Assembly (NCBI GenBank): GCA_029212405.1
Contig: JARGNR010000049.1
Location: forward strand, 3,279 to 47,476
Reading direction: 5' to 3'
Origin: Saprospiraceae bacterium
Lineage (GTDB): Bacteria; Bacteroidota; Bacteroidia; Chitinophagales; Saprospiraceae
Length of the DNA: 44,198 nucleotides
The notes under the pieces were generated by a model that was given only the letters and a program-made list of their open reading frames with translations, was not told where the DNA came from and did no database searches. Each line of letters opens with the position of its first letter. Position 1 is the first letter of the stretch. This document shows, piece by piece, positions 42,538 through 44,198 of the stretch. Made by a program: the position numbers and the translations under genes.

Positions 42538-44198
42538 TTAGTTTGTTGATGTGAGTTTGAATAGTACGCGTATGCTTGTTCCATTTCCGGGAGAGGTATG
42601 TATGGATAGTTTCCCTCCAATTTCACTGATTCTGGATTCCATATTTCGAAGACCGTTTCCACCCAGAGAGGTTTTCGATTCTGATTCAGATAATTCAAAT
42701 CCAACTCCGTTGTCTATAATGCACAGTTCAATAGAATCCATAACCTCTTTTATGGTCACCTGGATCCGTGATGCTTGAGAATACTTATTTGCATTATTGA
42801 TGGCTTCTTTAATGATCATGTAAATATTACGTTTTACAATCATATTCACGGACCGATCCAGTAATTTAGGTTCTACTTCATATTCTACGACACGATCAAT
42901 TGAAATTAAGTCAGAGGTGAATGATCGAAGCCGGTTAATTATATCTCGAAAGGTTTCGTCTGATGAACTTATCGCCCATACAATGTCATTGATTGACTCC
43001 ATCACAGAGGTGGAACTTTCGTTTATTTTTTGAAGAATTGATTTGATTTCATTTTGAGGATCTTTGATTTTGTGTTGTACCACCGTACTGTACAAAGAAA
43101 TACTAGATAGGGTAGATCCTATTTCGTCATGCAAGTCTTTCGATATTCTGTTACGAAGTCCTTGAATTTTTTCTTTCTGTTTTTGGCGGTAGGTATACAG
43201 CGCCCAAATCGCAGCCAGCATTAATAAAACAACGAATGCTCTGAACCAATACGATAGCCACCATGGAGTCAATACGTGGATGCGGATGTTTTGGTTTATT
43301 GGACTCCAAATTCCTTTGTAATTTTTACCTTGGACGTTTAGTTTATACTGCCCAGGTGCAAGATTTGTAAATGTCGCTTCATTTTTTTTACCTAGATGAA
43401 TCCAATTCTTATCAAATCCACTCAATTGATATCGATATTCATTTTTTTCAGGATCTGTCAAATCAAGCGTGGAGAACTCAAATGAAAACATTTTTGTAGT
43501 GTATGGAATATCTATTGTTTGTTTTTCAGACAATGGCTTTTTTAAAATGGTTGGATCTTTCGAAGAATCAACATTTCTCTTAAATAGTATGGGATTGTTA
43601 TACGTTTTGAAGGCAGTTACAACAACATTGGATGCTGTGCTATCCGCATAAAATTCTTCAGGATCAAAGTAGGTCAATCCGCCCATACCTCCAAAATACA
43701 ATAGCCCATCATCGGATTTTGTACCTACTCCAACATTAAATTCATTGTGTTGTAATCCATCGGATTGAGCAAATGAATGGATTCTTCTGGTTTGGTAATC
43801 CATGAATGCCATGCCATTATTTGTGGTGATCCAAAAGTTTTTTCGATGATCAGCTTGAATAAAGTTTATAACATTATTGGGCAATCCATCTTTCGTATTA
43901 ATTACTGAAATTTCATCGGTCGCAATAGTTAAAACATTGATCCCGTTTCCGGTTCCTATCCATATAAGACTATCAGGATAATGAGGGTCTTTTTGCAAAA
44001 AGTAAATAATCTCCGATGAGATGGAGTTAGAATTGTCTTTGTCGTATTTGTAGTCTTGCCATGTTTTCGTTGTCAAATTAAACCTTTTAATCCCACCATC
44101 TCTGAAGCCAAACCAAAAATCATCTTTTGTGAACAGGTGGGGTGATCGATATCCATTGACCTCCAATTCTCTTTTGTAATAAATAGGTTCAATTGCTT
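42538..44198 (-). CDS. Two-component regulator propeller / Y_Y_Y histidine kinase (N-terminus cut by the window)
   Basis: An inner-membrane sensor histidine kinase of the hybrid-propeller type without a receiver. From the N-side are propeller repeats (WFGFRDGGIKRF, LIWIGTGNGINVL, NFWITTNNGMAFMD, LLYFGGMGGLTYFD), a Y_Y_Y domain (about GFDKNWIHLGKKNEATFTNLAPGQY), one membrane segment (WFRAFVVLLMLAAIWALY), a HisKA_3 helix KDLHDEIGSTLSSI, and a HATPase domain with N-box EAINNANKYSQASRI, DNGVGFE and GGNGLRNMESR. The frame is open through 44198, so the gene starts beyond the window. The TTG at 44166 is not a real start. The cognate LuxR-type regulator is not seen here. Confidence 0.88.
   Translation of the reverse strand, partial: AIEPIYYKRELEVNGYRSPHLFTKDDFWFGFRDGGIKRFNLTTKTWQDYKYDKDNSNSISSEIIYFLQKDPHYPDSLIWIGTGNGINVLTIATDEISVINTKDGLPNNVINFIQADHRKNFWITTNNGMAFMDYQTRRIHSFAQSDGLQHNEFNVGVGTKSDDGLLYFGGMGGLTYFDPEEFYADSTASNVVVTAFKTYNNPILFKRNVDSSKDPTILKKPLSEKQTIDIPYTTKMFSFEFSTLDLTDPEKNEYRYQLSGFDKNWIHLGKKNEATFTNLAPGQYKLNVQGKNYKGIWSPINQNIRIHVLTPWWLSYWFRAFVVLLMLAAIWALYTYRQKQKEKIQGLRNRISKDLHDEIGSTLSSISLYSTVVQHKIKDPQNEIKSILQKINESSTSVMESINDIVWAISSSDETFRDIINRLRSFTSDLISIDRVVEYEVEPKLLDRSVNMIVKRNIYMIIKEAINNANKYSQASRIQVTIKEVMDSIELCIIDNGVGFELSESESKTSLGGNGLRNMESRISEIGGKLSIHTSPGNGTSIRVLFKLTSTN

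Noticed and set aside
42480-42704. 74-residue minus-strand frame between the histidine kinase and panE
   Set aside because: It mostly overlaps the conserved HATPase region in another frame and has no family features.
44164-44166. TTG at 44166 as the histidine kinase start
   Set aside because: The frame stays open and propeller-like to the window edge, so the gene is truncated by the window.
1-44198. CRISPR arrays, tRNA/rRNA genes, transposases or att sites
   Set aside because: None was found by eye; no regularly spaced repeats, no cloverleaf-like segments in intergenic DNA and no transposase frames.

Overview
The window is a chromosomal segment of an AT-rich Bacteroidota bacterium. The class is uncertain; a T9SS-bearing Saprospiria-, Chitinophagia- or Flavobacteriia-like organism fits. 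The evidence is repeated TAnnTTTG promoter -7 elements close to starts, few Shine-Dalgarno sequences, a TonB-dependent receptor with a carboxypeptidase-like N-domain, DUF5689 and DUF3857 proteins, two TonB C-terminal proteins with the MPRFPGCE motif, a type IX secretion tail and a propeller/Y_Y_Y histidine kinase. I see no rRNA, tRNA, CRISPR array, insertion sequence or prophage.

Layout. 1-629: purine-rich tandem repeat, then a promoter, a 12-codon leader ORF and a terminator-like hairpin. 630-2664: rtcB-prfH, an RNA-ligase/release-factor pair for ribosome rescue and repair. 2963-12049: housekeeping genes (small hypothetical, DUF1801, SulP transporter with an apparent one-base frameshift, extended GAPDH, PAP2 phosphatase, two TonB C-terminal proteins, SlyD-like isomerase, short-chain dehydrogenase, DAACS symporter, DAGK-family kinase). 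12173-13858: a large Bacteroidota-type protein whose C-terminus looks like a nucleoside phosphorylase/nucleosidase. 13963-19888: secreted endonuclease/exonuclease/phosphatase, TonB-dependent receptor and DUF5689 lipoprotein, a likely outer-membrane scavenging locus. 19949-27112: complete his operon hisGDC(NB)HAF(IE) behind a histidine leader peptide and attenuator. 27272-30507: Tat-exported TIM-barrel isomerase-like lipoprotein, GMC oxidoreductase and gluconate 2-dehydrogenase subunit 3-like protein, a probable periplasmic sugar-oxidation module. 30566-33079: small membrane protein, M48 metallopeptidase, Asp-box lipoprotein. 33082-34135: ECF sigma factor with a downstream membrane-protein gene split by an apparent frameshift. 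34335-36267: T9SS-secreted protein and an unrecognised three-repeat protein. 36899-41575: outer-membrane-like protein plus two DUF3857 proteins, one with and one without a transglutaminase triad. 41602-44198: ketopantoate-reductase-like gene and a histidine kinase cut by the window edge.

The strongest regulatory result is the his leader. Four His codons, competing hairpins and an intrinsic terminator can all be read directly and form a classic attenuation switch. The leader in front of rtcB-prfH has the same layout without an obvious sensed amino acid and is the most speculative but attractive lead. Two apparent one-base frameshifts (sulP and the gene after the sigma factor) could be real lesions or assembly errors.
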